64,000 nt of DNA from Ferrimonas senticii DSM 18821 (GTDB taxonomy: Bacteria; Pseudomonadota; Gammaproteobacteria; Enterobacterales; Shewanellaceae), in the NCBI RefSeq assembly GCF_000422665.1, contig NZ_AUGM01000007.1, positions 124,001 to 188,000 of the forward strand. Direction: 5' to 3'. Every line of letters starts with the position of its first letter. Positions within the stretch are counted from its first letter, which is position 1. The notes beneath the pieces were generated by a model. The model did not search any database. It had not been told where the DNA came from and saw only the letters and a list, made by a program, of their open reading frames with translations. Made by a program: the position numbers and the translations under genes. Of this stretch, positions 10,760 through 18,703 are shown piece by piece.

Positions 10760-10783
10760 CGTATCGCTCCTTACGGTTAGTTA

Positions 10784-10814
10784 GCTTCAAACGGCTCGGC
10801 CGGGCCTATGAAGC
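10784..10814 (-). promoter_or_regulatory. rpsF leader hairpin, candidate S6:S18 autoregulatory site
   Basis: In the transcript leader of rpsF, GCTTCA and TGAAGC form a perfect 6-bp outer stem. It encloses a smaller hairpin (CGGC, loop CGA, GCCG) with unpaired C/G-rich bases between. Many bacteria regulate rpsF through a hairpin with a CCG element bound by S6:S18. The position and C/G-rich internal loop fit, but I cannot verify the consensus, so the functional call is tentative. Confidence 0.45.
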
Positions 10815-10850
10815 AAGGAACAAAAGGGGTTTTGGCCGATTAGCCGGCGC

Positions 10851-10879
10851 ATTGTAGTGGAAAGGGATGGTGAGCACAA
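10851..10879 (-). promoter_or_regulatory. Probable sigma-70 promoter of the rpsF operon
   Basis: Read on the minus strand: -35 TTGTGC (10874-10879), 17-base spacer, -10 TACAAT (10851-10856). This places transcription start a few bases before the leader hairpin, about 85 bases upstream of the rpsF ATG. Confidence 0.6.
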
Positions 10880-10983
10880 CTCATACGAAATCGCCTGGTA
10901 GCGTCGCCGCAATCGCGAAAGACTTTTCTTGCCCGCAGCAGTTGGGCAAACTGTCGCGCAGTGGCTTTTTTGACGGAGATCTC

Positions 10984-11721
10984 ATGCGCGCCCTGTTGTG
11001 TTCCACCCTGCTAGTTAGCGCTCCCGCATTGGCGATCGTCCCGCCCAATTACAGCGAGCCGGAAGAGCCGTTCGCCGCCGAAGTCGAATTCGGTATGCAA
11101 TACACCAGCGGCAACAGCGACTCCAATAGCTTTAACAGCCGCGTGAAGATGGTGTATGACGGCGATAATGCTCGCCATGAAACCGGCCTGCGCGGTTACT
11201 TCGCCTCCGATGACGAAAGCACCTCGGCCGAGCAATACCAAGCGCTGTATCAGCTCGACTATAAGTTGGAAAACGATCGCTATGTGTTTGGTCGAAGCGA
11301 ACTGAAGTGGGATCGTTTTGGCTCCTACACCGATCAGCACACCTTCTCCAGCGGTTACGGCTGGACTCAGTATGAAACCAGCAGCACCGAACTGACGCTG
11401 GAACTTGGTGGCGGTTACCGTTACAACCGCGCCAACTTAGAAGAGGGGTCGGATGAAGAGCCCAGCACCAGCGAGGGGATCTTCCGCGCCGCCGCTAAGT
11501 TTGAACACCAACTGCACGAATACACCACCTTCACCGCCGATGCCACGGTGGAGTCCGGTAACGTCAATACCGTCGCCGATCTGAAACTGGCCTATAGAAA
11601 CCACTTCTGGGCCGATCTGGCGCTGAAATTTGGGGTCGACATCAGCTACACCGATAACGTCCCAGATGGCACCAAGAACACCGATGTGATCTCCACCGTT
11701 AACTTGCTTTACAGCTTTTAA
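10984..11721 (+). CDS. DUF481-type outer-membrane beta-barrel protein
   Basis: 245 residues from the ATG at 10984, which has GGAG seven bases upstream and starts a clean signal peptide (MRALLCSTLLVSAPALA). The longer frame from 10867 adds a non-hydrophobic extension and is rejected. The mature part alternates hydrophobic and polar residues in strands of about ten (for example AEVEFGMQYTSGNSDSNSFN) and ends in VNLLYSF, a terminal aromatic typical of BAM-inserted barrels. It fits the DUF481 family (salt-induced outer-membrane proteins, YdiY-like). Role unknown. A bidirectional terminator follows. Confidence 0.8.
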   Translation: MRALLCSTLLVSAPALAIVPPNYSEPEEPFAAEVEFGMQYTSGNSDSNSFNSRVKMVYDGDNARHETGLRGYFASDDESTSAEQYQALYQLDYKLENDRYVFGRSELKWDRFGSYTDQHTFSSGYGWTQYETSSTELTLELGGGYRYNRANLEEGSDEEPSTSEGIFRAAAKFEHQLHEYTTFTADATVESGNVNTVADLKLAYRNHFWADLALKFGVDISYTDNVPDGTKNTDVISTVNLLYSF

Positions 11722-11729
11722 ACGACAAC

Positions 11730-11758
11730 AAAAAACGCGCCAACAAAGCGCGTTTTTT
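11730..11758. terminator. Bidirectional terminator between the DUF481 gene and pmbA
   Basis: AAAAAACGCGC and GCGCGTTTTTT form an 11-bp stem around a 7-base loop, with A and T runs that suit both converging genes. Confidence 0.9.
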
Positions 11759-11775
11759 AGTGATTAGTTGCCCGC

Positions 11776-13113
11776 TTAGTTGCCGGCCACTTTCATCGAT
11801 TCCAGCAGGATTGGCCCGGCCGCCAGCGAATGACGCGGATCGACATCGGAGCCCATCGCTACCATGTTGCGGTACATGGTCTTCAGATTGCCAGCGATGG
11901 TGATCTCATGCACTGGGAACTGGATTTCGCCATTTTCAACCCAGAAACCGGCAGCACCGCGCGAGTAATCGCCGGTCACGCCGTTAACGCCATGGCCCAT
12001 CAGATCGGTCACGTACAAGCCGCGATCCAGTTGCTTCAGCATCGCCTTAAGATCGCCGCCGTTGCGGTTAACTTGCCAGTTATAGATACCGCCAGCGTGG
12101 CCGGTGTTGGTCATCTTTAAGCGACGAGCAGAGTACGCGGTCAGCAGGTAGGTTTTCAGTACCCCCGCCTCAATGATCTGCCGGCGCTGAGTGGCCACCC
12201 CTTCACCATCAAAGTAAGCCGATGCCAACGCGCCTTTGATATGCGGGTTCTCTTCAATCGCAAACCACTCTGGGAACAGCTGCTGCTCTAGGCTGTCGGT
12301 TAAAAAGCTGGCGTTGCGATACAGACTGGCACCGCTGATGGCGCCAATCAGGTGGCTAATAAGGCCAACCGACTGCGCCGCGCTGAACAGCACTGGCACA
12401 TTACAGGTATCGATTTTACGAGCGCCCAAGCGCGCGGCGGTTTCCAGACCGGCCTGATGGCCAACCTGTTCTGGGGTCAGCATATCTTCAAAACGACGCG
12501 CCACGGTGTAGTCGTAATCGCGCTCCATCCCTTGTTCATCTTGGCCAATAGCGACGCAAGAGAGGCTGTGACGAGAGCTTAAGCCGCTGCCAATAAAGCC
12601 ATGGCTGTTGCCATAGACTTTCAGGCTTTCGTGGCTATTCAGGGTGGCACCATCAGAGTTAACGATACGCTTATCCGCCGCCATCGCCGCTTGTTCGGCG
12701 CGGGCCGCCAGCGCAACCGCCTGTTGTGGATCGATGTCGTAGGGGTGATACAGATCCAGATCGCCAATTTCGGTGGCCATCTGCGCCGCTTCAGCCAGAC
12801 CGTTGTATTGATCGGCACTGGTTTGACTGGCGATGGTGGCGGCCGCTTGCACGGCAGCGCGAATGGCATCAGCCGATAAGTCAGAGGTCGAAGCGTTGCC
12901 CTTACAGCCATCGCGGTACACCGAAATGCCCAAGGCGCCGTCTTTATTAAATTCAACGGTTTCAACTTCGCCCAAGCGGGTGGATACCGACAAGCCTTGC
13001 TGCTTCTGCACCGCCACTTCGGCGCCATCCAGCCCCAACTTAGCCGCTTCTTCCAATGCTCGGCCGACGGCCTGTTCCAACTCTGCGCGCTGCTGCGCCA
13101 AACGCTCACTCAT
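11776..13113 (-). CDS. pmbA: Metalloprotease subunit PmbA/TldE
   Basis: 445 residues from the ATG at 13113 (MSERLAQQRAELEQAVG), close to the family length of about 450. The frame extends upstream by 20 residues that look unlike the family. TldE pairs with TldD in a hetero-oligomeric protease known to process unstructured peptides such as microcins and CcdA. TldE lacks the zinc motif, and none is seen here. The C-terminal half carries conserved stretches (YFDGEGVATQRRQIIEAGVL, then TGDYSRGAAGFWVENGEI). Its partner tldD lies about 5.6 kb away on the same strand, separated by darP and the efflux cluster. Confidence 0.93.
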   Translation of the reverse strand: MSERLAQQRAELEQAVGRALEEAAKLGLDGAEVAVQKQQGLSVSTRLGEVETVEFNKDGALGISVYRDGCKGNASTSDLSADAIRAAVQAAATIASQTSADQYNGLAEAAQMATEIGDLDLYHPYDIDPQQAVALAARAEQAAMAADKRIVNSDGATLNSHESLKVYGNSHGFIGSGLSSRHSLSCVAIGQDEQGMERDYDYTVARRFEDMLTPEQVGHQAGLETAARLGARKIDTCNVPVLFSAAQSVGLISHLIGAISGASLYRNASFLTDSLEQQLFPEWFAIEENPHIKGALASAYFDGEGVATQRRQIIEAGVLKTYLLTAYSARRLKMTNTGHAGGIYNWQVNRNGGDLKAMLKQLDRGLYVTDLMGHGVNGVTGDYSRGAAGFWVENGEIQFPVHEITIAGNLKTMYRNMVAMGSDVDPRHSLAAGPILLESMKVAGN

Positions 13114-13228
13114 CAACGGATGCTCTAAAACCAAATAGAGCGACAGAATAGCAAAGTCACAACAGCAGATCACAATGGCGCTGGCTTTTTGCTAAACTCG
13201 CGGCTTTTAGCCCCCTCGGATCGCCATC

Positions 13229-13744
13229 ATGAACGACTACGAAGACTTTGACGACGAGCTGATCAGTAAATCTCAGCTTAAGCGCGAAGCGGAATCCACC
13301 CAGCGTTTGGGTGAAAAACTGCTCGATTTGTCCCCTGGGCAATTGGCCAAAGTGCCGCTGGATGACGATCTGCTGGCCGCCCTAGAACTGGCCAACCGCA
13401 TTCGTGGCAAACACGAAGCCTACCGCCGTCAGCGCCAATACATCGGCAAACTGATGCGCGCCCGCGATCCAGAGCCGATCGAAGAAGCGCTGAAGATCTT
13501 TGAAAACGAAAGCATCTTGGCCAACCAGCGATTCCACATGCTGGAGCAACTGCGTGACCAACTGCTGACCGGCAGCAACGAAGCCCTGCAACACGCGCTG
13601 AACACCCATCCAGCGCTGAACAGCGAGCTACAGCGCCTGCGCCAGCTGATCCGCCAAGCGGTCAAAGAAGCCGCCGCTAATAAGCCGCCAAAAGCGGCAC
13701 GCGAGCTGTTTAAGCTACTGCGTTACACCCTGCTGGATAAGTAA
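13229..13744 (+). CDS. darP: Ribosome-associated protein DarP/YjgA (DUF615)
   Basis: 171 residues, acidic N-terminus (NDYEDFDDELISKSQLKRE) followed by an all-helical basic body. The signatures IPLD-type VPLDDDLLAALELANRIRG, YIGKLMRARDPEPI and the C-terminal NKPPKAARELFKLLR match E. coli YjgA, which associates with the 50S subunit late in assembly. It is divergent from pmbA with 115 bases between start codons; this pairing is conserved in gammaproteobacteria. Confidence 0.93.
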   Translation: MNDYEDFDDELISKSQLKREAESTQRLGEKLLDLSPGQLAKVPLDDDLLAALELANRIRGKHEAYRRQRQYIGKLMRARDPEPIEEALKIFENESILANQRFHMLEQLRDQLLTGSNEALQHALNTHPALNSELQRLRQLIRQAVKEAAANKPPKAARELFKLLRYTLLDK

Positions 13745-13773
13745 CACCATCGTTGCCATTAACGCTTAAAGTA

Positions 13774-13799
13774 AAGAGGGAGCCCACGGGCTCCCTCTT
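13774..13799. terminator. Rho-independent terminator after darP
   Basis: AAGAGGGAGCCC pairs perfectly with GGGCTCCCTCTT around a 2-base loop, followed by GTTTTAAA. It lies 29 bases after the darP stop. Confidence 0.88.
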
Positions 13800-13840
13800 G
13801 TTTTAAATAACAGTTTTTAGTTCTCAGCTGTCAGTTTTTA

Positions 13841-13914
13841 GTTAGCAGTTAGCAGTTATCAGTTAGCAGTTAGCAGTTAGCAGTTAGCAGTTAGCAGTTA
13901 GCAGTTAGCAGTTA
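13841..13914. repeat. Heptanucleotide tandem repeat (GTTAGCA)n
   Basis: Ten consecutive 7-base units GTTAGCA (13841-13910), the third being GTTATCA, then a partial unit. The bases before it (CAGTTTTTAG, TCAGTTTTTA) look like degenerate units. It lies in the noncoding gap between darP and the efflux operon. It is too short-period and has no spacers, so it is a simple tandem repeat and not a CRISPR. Copy number is likely to vary between strains. Confidence 0.93.
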
Positions 13915-13960
13915 GTCAGCTTGTTGCCAAATTTCCGCTAACCACAAGCTCTTACTAAAA

Positions 13961-14024
13961 ACTAACAACTGATCACTGACTGCTACTCATCAAACTAACG
14001 ACTGATCACTGACTGCTACTCATC
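13961..14024. repeat. 31-bp direct repeat, two adjacent copies
   Basis: Copies at 13961-13991 and 13994-14024 are identical apart from one A/G change. Each contains ACTGATCACTGACTGCTACT. The second copy ends 6 bases before the stop codon of the downstream permease gene, read from the minus strand. Short shared words (GTTAG, ACTGAC, CAGTT) link it to the heptamer array just upstream. Confidence 0.9.
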
Positions 14025-14029
14025 CAGCA

Positions 14030-15172
14030 CTAACGCAAAATCTGTTGTCGCCGTTTACGCAACAACACCAGCGCTAACATCCCCCACGCCAGCGCTTGCC
14101 CCCACAGAGTCAGGTGGTGCCATTGCAACGCCGACAATGGCGCATCCAACTGATTAAGCAAAATCATCGCTTGGATCATCGGTTGCGATGGGATCAGCCC
14201 CCACAGCGCCAACCATGGCCACGCCAGATCGCTGCTAGGCCAGACAAAACCGGCGCTAAATAACAGTGGCATCGCCACCAACATCAGCATCTGTACCAAA
14301 CTGTCGCGGCGCTGAAATAGACAACCGAGCACCACCGCTAAGCTGAAGGTGGCTAACCAAAATGGGATCAGCAAGCCCCACAGCGCCAACCAACTGCCGT
14401 TCAGAGTGACGTGGTAGACCGCTAATACCGGTCCTAAGTACCACGCTCCAGCCACCACAAACGGCGGCAACAGCAGCGCCGCTAGCACACTGAACACCAG
14501 CACCGAGCCGTTGTGCCGCCACAGACTGTTGCTGTGCAGTAGTCGCACCGTCGTCAGACCACCACAGATCAGCAGCAGTTGGTGCAAGATCAGCACAAAC
14601 AACCCCGGCAGCATGTAATCGAGGTAGCCCATCTTGAGGTTGCTCGACGGCGCCACGTTCAGTCGCACCCCGCCACTGGCTGGGGTCGCCCCCGCCAATT
14701 GCTGCCGTGCCAGTTGCACCTCGCTGCCCAACACCCGACTGGCTTTAACCACAGTCTCAGCGATCACCCCATAACTTAAAAAATAATGGGCATCGGCGGC
14801 GACCACCACGGTGGCGCTCTGGCCGCGCTTTAGCGCCGCATCAAAACCGGCGGGGATCAGCACCACGCCAGCGGCCTTACCGGCATTGACCGCCGCAATC
14901 GCGGCCGCGTCCGAGCCCATCTGCGCCACCAGCTTGACCCCTGGGCTGGCCATCAATGCTCGGGTTAACTGACGGCTGGCGTAGCTGTGGTCCTGATCAA
15001 CCAATACCACCGCCTGCAGGGTGGCGACCTGATGCAAGTAGGGCAGCGGATACAGCAGCGCATACATAATTAACCCAGCGGCAAAAGTCAGCCGTACCGG
15101 TTTGTCTGCTAGGGTTTGTGCCCCCAATTGCAGCCACAGCGCTACCCAGCGCCTTAAGCTAACTTGCGCCAT
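14030..15172 (-). CDS. ABC-2 type transporter permease (second of pair)
   Basis: 380 residues from the ATG at 15172, which overlaps the end of the preceding permease by 19 bases. One N-terminal membrane helix is followed by a large periplasmic domain and about five C-terminal helices, the YhhJ/YbhR-like architecture. The periplasmic part starts AVVLVDQDHSYASRQLTRAL, close in pattern to the paired permease (FVDQDHSALSRALGRAL), so the two are paralogues that probably form a heterodimer. The frame is open to 15223 but would overlap more. No ATP-binding subunit is encoded in this operon. Confidence 0.82.
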   Translation of the reverse strand: MAQVSLRRWVALWLQLGAQTLADKPVRLTFAAGLIMYALLYPLPYLHQVATLQAVVLVDQDHSYASRQLTRALMASPGVKLVAQMGSDAAAIAAVNAGKAAGVVLIPAGFDAALKRGQSATVVVAADAHYFLSYGVIAETVVKASRVLGSEVQLARQQLAGATPASGGVRLNVAPSSNLKMGYLDYMLPGLFVLILHQLLLICGGLTTVRLLHSNSLWRHNGSVLVFSVLAALLLPPFVVAGAWYLGPVLAVYHVTLNGSWLALWGLLIPFWLATFSLAVVLGCLFQRRDSLVQMLMLVAMPLLFSAGFVWPSSDLAWPWLALWGLIPSQPMIQAMILLNQLDAPLSALQWHHLTLWGQALAWGMLALVLLRKRRQQILR

Positions 15173-16197
15173 AACCACAGTACCAAAGGAGTAAATAACA
15201 GCAGCGGCCACAGTTGCCACCAATCGGCACTGGCGCTAGCGCGAAACTGCTGCAACAGCGGCAGATAATGGGTCGAGGGGATAAGTTGCCCCCACCACTG
15301 TGCCCCCAGCGGCATATCAACGGTCGGCATGGTGACTCCCATATACGCAAACGCCGGGCTGAGCAGCGCCGCCGCCACCGACGCTTGCTGGGTGGTTTCT
15401 CGGCCACTGCGATACAACAGCAGCGCCAACGCCAACAATGGCAACAGCAGAGTTAATGCCGCCAACCACAGCGGCCACCAATGACTGCCCTGCGGCAGCG
15501 CCAGCAGCGGCGTTAATAACGCCATCCCCAGCGCCAACAGCAGCGCTTGCCACAGCAGCAGCAGGCTTAACTGCGACCGGCGCCCGCGCCACGGGGCGGG
15601 ACGATTCAATAGGTTGATCATCGCCAACAGCGCACACAACTGCCACACCGCCAACGCCAGTGGCGGCAGTAGAAACTGGGCGTAATCCAAGCCGATGTTG
15701 TTCAATGGCAGCAAGCTAACTTGCACCGGTTGTAACTGCGCCTCGGTCGCCACCAGTGGCATCCCTTTGGCTGCCAGCGACAACTGCGCCGGTTGCTGCA
15801 AACTGGCAGCAATCGCCTGTTGCAGTGGGGTGAGTAAACGCCGCGCCATCAACAGATAGCTGCCGTTGTAGCGCACCTCAATGGTGACGTTAAGGCCATG
15901 GCGCAGATCGGCGCTAAAATCCGCTGGCACCATCACCAGCGCATAGCTTTGACCGCTGCGCAGCGACTCAGCCGCCTCCGCTAAGGTGGCCATGCTCTGT
16001 AATTTGGCTGCTGGGGTGGCTTGCAGCGCCCGCCCCAGTGCACGGCTAAGCGCCGAGTGATCTTGGTCGACAAACGCCACCGTTAACTCGGTTGGGCTAC
16101 GCGGGGCAAACACGCTGTACAACGCCGCCACCAGCAGTACCGGCGCCAATAGCAGCAGAAACAGCTGCCATGGCTCACGCTGCAGCCACGCGATCAT
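15154..16197 (-). CDS. ABC-2 type transporter permease (first of pair)
   Basis: 347 residues starting MIAWLQREPWQLFLLLLAPV, one N-terminal membrane helix, a large periplasmic domain and five or so C-terminal helices rich in Leu, Ala and Trp. It has the DQDHS motif shared with its partner permease. Its start overlaps the HlyD stop by four bases (ATGA). With the membrane-fusion protein and TolC-like gene upstream it forms a tripartite export cassette like yhiI-yhhJ or ybhGFSR, but the ATPase normally found in those operons is absent. Confidence 0.82.
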   Translation of the reverse strand: MIAWLQREPWQLFLLLLAPVLLVAALYSVFAPRSPTELTVAFVDQDHSALSRALGRALQATPAAKLQSMATLAEAAESLRSGQSYALVMVPADFSADLRHGLNVTIEVRYNGSYLLMARRLLTPLQQAIAASLQQPAQLSLAAKGMPLVATEAQLQPVQVSLLPLNNIGLDYAQFLLPPLALAVWQLCALLAMINLLNRPAPWRGRRSQLSLLLLWQALLLALGMALLTPLLALPQGSHWWPLWLAALTLLLPLLALALLLYRSGRETTQQASVAAALLSPAFAYMGVTMPTVDMPLGAQWWGQLIPSTHYLPLLQQFRASASADWWQLWPLLLFTPLVLWLWRKLA

Positions 16198-17174
16198 GCT
16201 TGTGGCTCGATAATCGCAGTCATCCCCGCCCGCAGGCCATCGATGGTCACCGCAGGACGCAGTTCTACCTCAAAGGTGCGCAGGTCAAAATCGCCGCCGC
16301 TTTCGGTCGCCCGCCAGGTAGCAAAATCCCCCTGCACCGCTTTGTACGCCACGGTAAATGGGTAGCGCTGTTTTAACGCTGGCAGATAGATCTCAACCTG
16401 GCTGCCATCAACAAATTGATCGAGGTGATCTTCGCGCACTTGAAACAGCGCCCAAGCGTCCTGCATATCGGTCAAGGTCAGCACCGGAAAGCCCCGCGGC
16501 ACCAATTCCCCCTGATGCAACATCACCGCGCTGATCTCGCCACTGCGCGGCGCGCGAATGTGAATATCCGCCAGCACCGCTTGCACCTCTGCCAGTTGCG
16601 CCTTGGCGGCATCGGCTTTGCCTTGGGCGGCCTGTTTGGTTTCGCTGCGGGCACCCTCTTGTGCCATGTCGTGTAGCGCTTTAGCGGCGCTGGCTTGGTG
16701 CAGTGACGCTTGCCATTGGGCGTAGGCTTCATCGCGTTTTTGCTGAGCCATTACCCCTTCATCAAACAACGCTTTGATGCGTTGATAGGTGGCTTGCGCC
16801 AGCTTTTCAGCGGCTAACGCCCGCTGCCAATCATCGTAAGCGGCTTGGATCTGCTGCTTGCGCGCGCCGCTGTCGGCTTCTTGCTTAAGCGCATTGGAGG
16901 CTTCAACCCCCGCCTGCGCTTGTTGGAAGCGCGCTTCCAGCTCAGGGCTGTCCAAGCGGAACAGCTCATCACCAGCAACCACCTGATCGCCTCGGCGGAC
17001 ATTCAACTGTTCCAAACGGCCACCGGCTTTGGAGGAGATCTGGTATTGGCGCGCTTCAATCTGCCCCTGCAATATCAGTGGTTTCGGCTGATAAGCATGA
17101 CGAATGGCCAACAGGCTTAAGGCGGCCAGCAATGCCAGCGCCAATGATCCGAAAATCAGATTACGAACGTTCAT
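16194..17174 (-). CDS. HlyD-family membrane-fusion (periplasmic adaptor) protein
   Basis: 326 residues from the ATG at 17174, preceded by GGGAG with suitable spacing and overlapping the TolC gene end by 14 bases. It has an N-terminal membrane anchor (IFGSLALALLAALSLLAI), a first half-lipoyl segment (LQGQIEARQYQISSKAGGRL, then QVVAGDELFRLDSPELEAR), a long Ala/Gln/Lys-rich coiled coil (about residues 85-200) and a second lipoyl half (IRAPRSGEISAVMLHQGELV). It links the inner-membrane permeases to an outer-membrane channel. YhiI/YbhG-like. Confidence 0.9.
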   Translation of the reverse strand: MNVRNLIFGSLALALLAALSLLAIRHAYQPKPLILQGQIEARQYQISSKAGGRLEQLNVRRGDQVVAGDELFRLDSPELEARFQQAQAGVEASNALKQEADSGARKQQIQAAYDDWQRALAAEKLAQATYQRIKALFDEGVMAQQKRDEAYAQWQASLHQASAAKALHDMAQEGARSETKQAAQGKADAAKAQLAEVQAVLADIHIRAPRSGEISAVMLHQGELVPRGFPVLTLTDMQDAWALFQVREDHLDQFVDGSQVEIYLPALKQRYPFTVAYKAVQGDFATWRATESGGDFDLRTFEVELRPAVTIDGLRAGMTAIIEPQA

Positions 17175-18519
17175 CAACGGCTCCCTCAGCCCGCTCAAGT
17201 AAAGTGTTTAGCTCGCCACTAAGGCTTAACACCTTAGCTAACGCCAGCAAGTAGTGATATTGCGCCTGCGCTTGCCCCAGTTTGGCGGCGGTCAGGCTTT
17301 GATCGGCATCCACCAGTTGCAGCGAAGTCGCCAAGCCCTGCTGAAACGCCAACTCGCGTAAACGTCGGTTCTCTGCCGCCAAACTGATGGTGCTTTGGTA
17401 GGCCTGATACTCGCTGATCGCTTGGCTTAAGGCTTGATGTTCGGATTGCAGCAACAGCAGCAGATCTTGTTGCGTCTGCTGCCGTCGCAGTTGCGCTTCT
17501 TTCTCGGCGCTGTGGGCGGCTTGCAGACGATGGCTGCGACCGTCATTGGTGAACAGCGGCATGCTAAAACGGATGCCGACAAACCACTCCGGTTCAAGGT
17601 GCGCCAATAAGCTGTCGTCATCGGCCAAGGTGTAGCTACCAAACAGCCCTACGGTCGGCTTGTAGCGACCTTGCTCGGCGGCAACCGCCCCTTTGGCTTG
17701 GCGTTGCTTAGCTTCAAACAGCAGCAGTGCCGGATGGCTGCTGCGCAGCTGTTGCTGCAGTGGCGCCAGCGCCGGTAGGGTTAAATTGCCACTAAAACGT
17801 TGTGGCTGCACGCCATCGAGCTGCAGCAGACTGTCCAGCCCCAATTGCGCCAACGTCACTTGGTGTTCGGCTTTTTCGGCGGTGACCTTGGCCTGATCCC
17901 GCGCTACCTGCGCGTTCAACCGCTCGACTTCGGCGATCTGCCCCTGCTTTTCCAACAAGGTGGCGTGGTGCAGATGGGTTTCTCGCGCCACCAACTGTTG
18001 GCCACGCAGCGCCGCGTTTTGCTTGGCCAATACCAAGCCGTAGTAACGCTGTACTAGCAGGTTAAATTGCTCGCGCCGCTTGATTTGCAGTTGCTGCACA
18101 CTGGCGTCGTATTCCGCCTGTTTCACCTGCTGCGCCGCATCAATCCGCCCTGCCGCATACAACGGGAAGCTGCCCATCAATGAGGTGCGGTAGATGTGGC
18201 GTTCGGTAAGATCCAAGGCAATACTGCTTGGGAAGTCTGGTATCGGTAATTGAAACGGCAGGTCAAGCTCTGCTCGCAGCGGCTTCTCCATCTGCACGTA
18301 GGTGCTGTTTAAACTCAGCGATGGCAGTCGCAGATCGTCACTGGCAGCAACCGCTAATTCGGCACGGCTTTGGCTTTGCCGTTCCGCCGCCAGCAAGGCG
18401 CTGTGATCATCCAGTTGCTGCCACGCTTGGCGCAAACTCAAGCTTTGGCTGTTGGCCGCCAGTGGCATCGCGGCCAACAGTATCAGCGTCACGAATCGGC
18501 GCAGAAAAGGAAACGGCAT
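17161..18519 (-). CDS. TolC-family outer-membrane efflux protein
   Basis: 452 residues with a signal peptide (MPFPFLRRFVTLILLAAMPL, cut near AANS) and two repeats of long Gln/Ala/Leu-rich helices separated by strand segments, as in TolC-type trimeric channels. FSMPLFTNDGRSHRLQAA near residue 330 marks the second repeat. It is the first gene of the four-gene export operon; the next gene overlaps its end. A weak promoter-like pair upstream (-10 TACAAT at 18563-18568 on the minus strand, -35 TTATCG) is possible. Confidence 0.9.
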   Translation of the reverse strand: MPFPFLRRFVTLILLAAMPLAANSQSLSLRQAWQQLDDHSALLAAERQSQSRAELAVAASDDLRLPSLSLNSTYVQMEKPLRAELDLPFQLPIPDFPSSIALDLTERHIYRTSLMGSFPLYAAGRIDAAQQVKQAEYDASVQQLQIKRREQFNLLVQRYYGLVLAKQNAALRGQQLVARETHLHHATLLEKQGQIAEVERLNAQVARDQAKVTAEKAEHQVTLAQLGLDSLLQLDGVQPQRFSGNLTLPALAPLQQQLRSSHPALLLFEAKQRQAKGAVAAEQGRYKPTVGLFGSYTLADDDSLLAHLEPEWFVGIRFSMPLFTNDGRSHRLQAAHSAEKEAQLRRQQTQQDLLLLLQSEHQALSQAISEYQAYQSTISLAAENRRLRELAFQQGLATSLQLVDADQSLTAAKLGQAQAQYHYLLALAKVLSLSGELNTLLERAEGAVDERS

Positions 18520-18621
18520 AAGGGCAAGTCCCGCCTATTGAAATATAGAGCAATTACTCAAAATTGTATCAGCTTTAGCCAGTTACGATAAATTGTTTCG
18601 CTTACCACAACGCTAAAACAA

Positions 18622-18653
18622 AACAGCGAGCTTAGTTGCCTTAGCTCGCTGTT
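18622..18653 (-). terminator. Terminator after tldD
   Basis: AACAGCGAGCT and AGCTCGCTGTT form an 11-bp stem with a 10-base loop. On the minus strand the stem is followed by TTTGTTTT, so it ends the long mreB-to-tldD transcription unit 50 bases after the tldD stop. Confidence 0.85.
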
Positions 18654-18703
18654 AATTCTAATCAAACTGTTCGCCGCCTGCTTTGACCGCAAGCGGGGAT
18701 CGC

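Noticed and set aside
13841-13914. CRISPR array
   Set aside because: Unit of 7 bases with no spacers and no cas genes; it is a simple tandem repeat.
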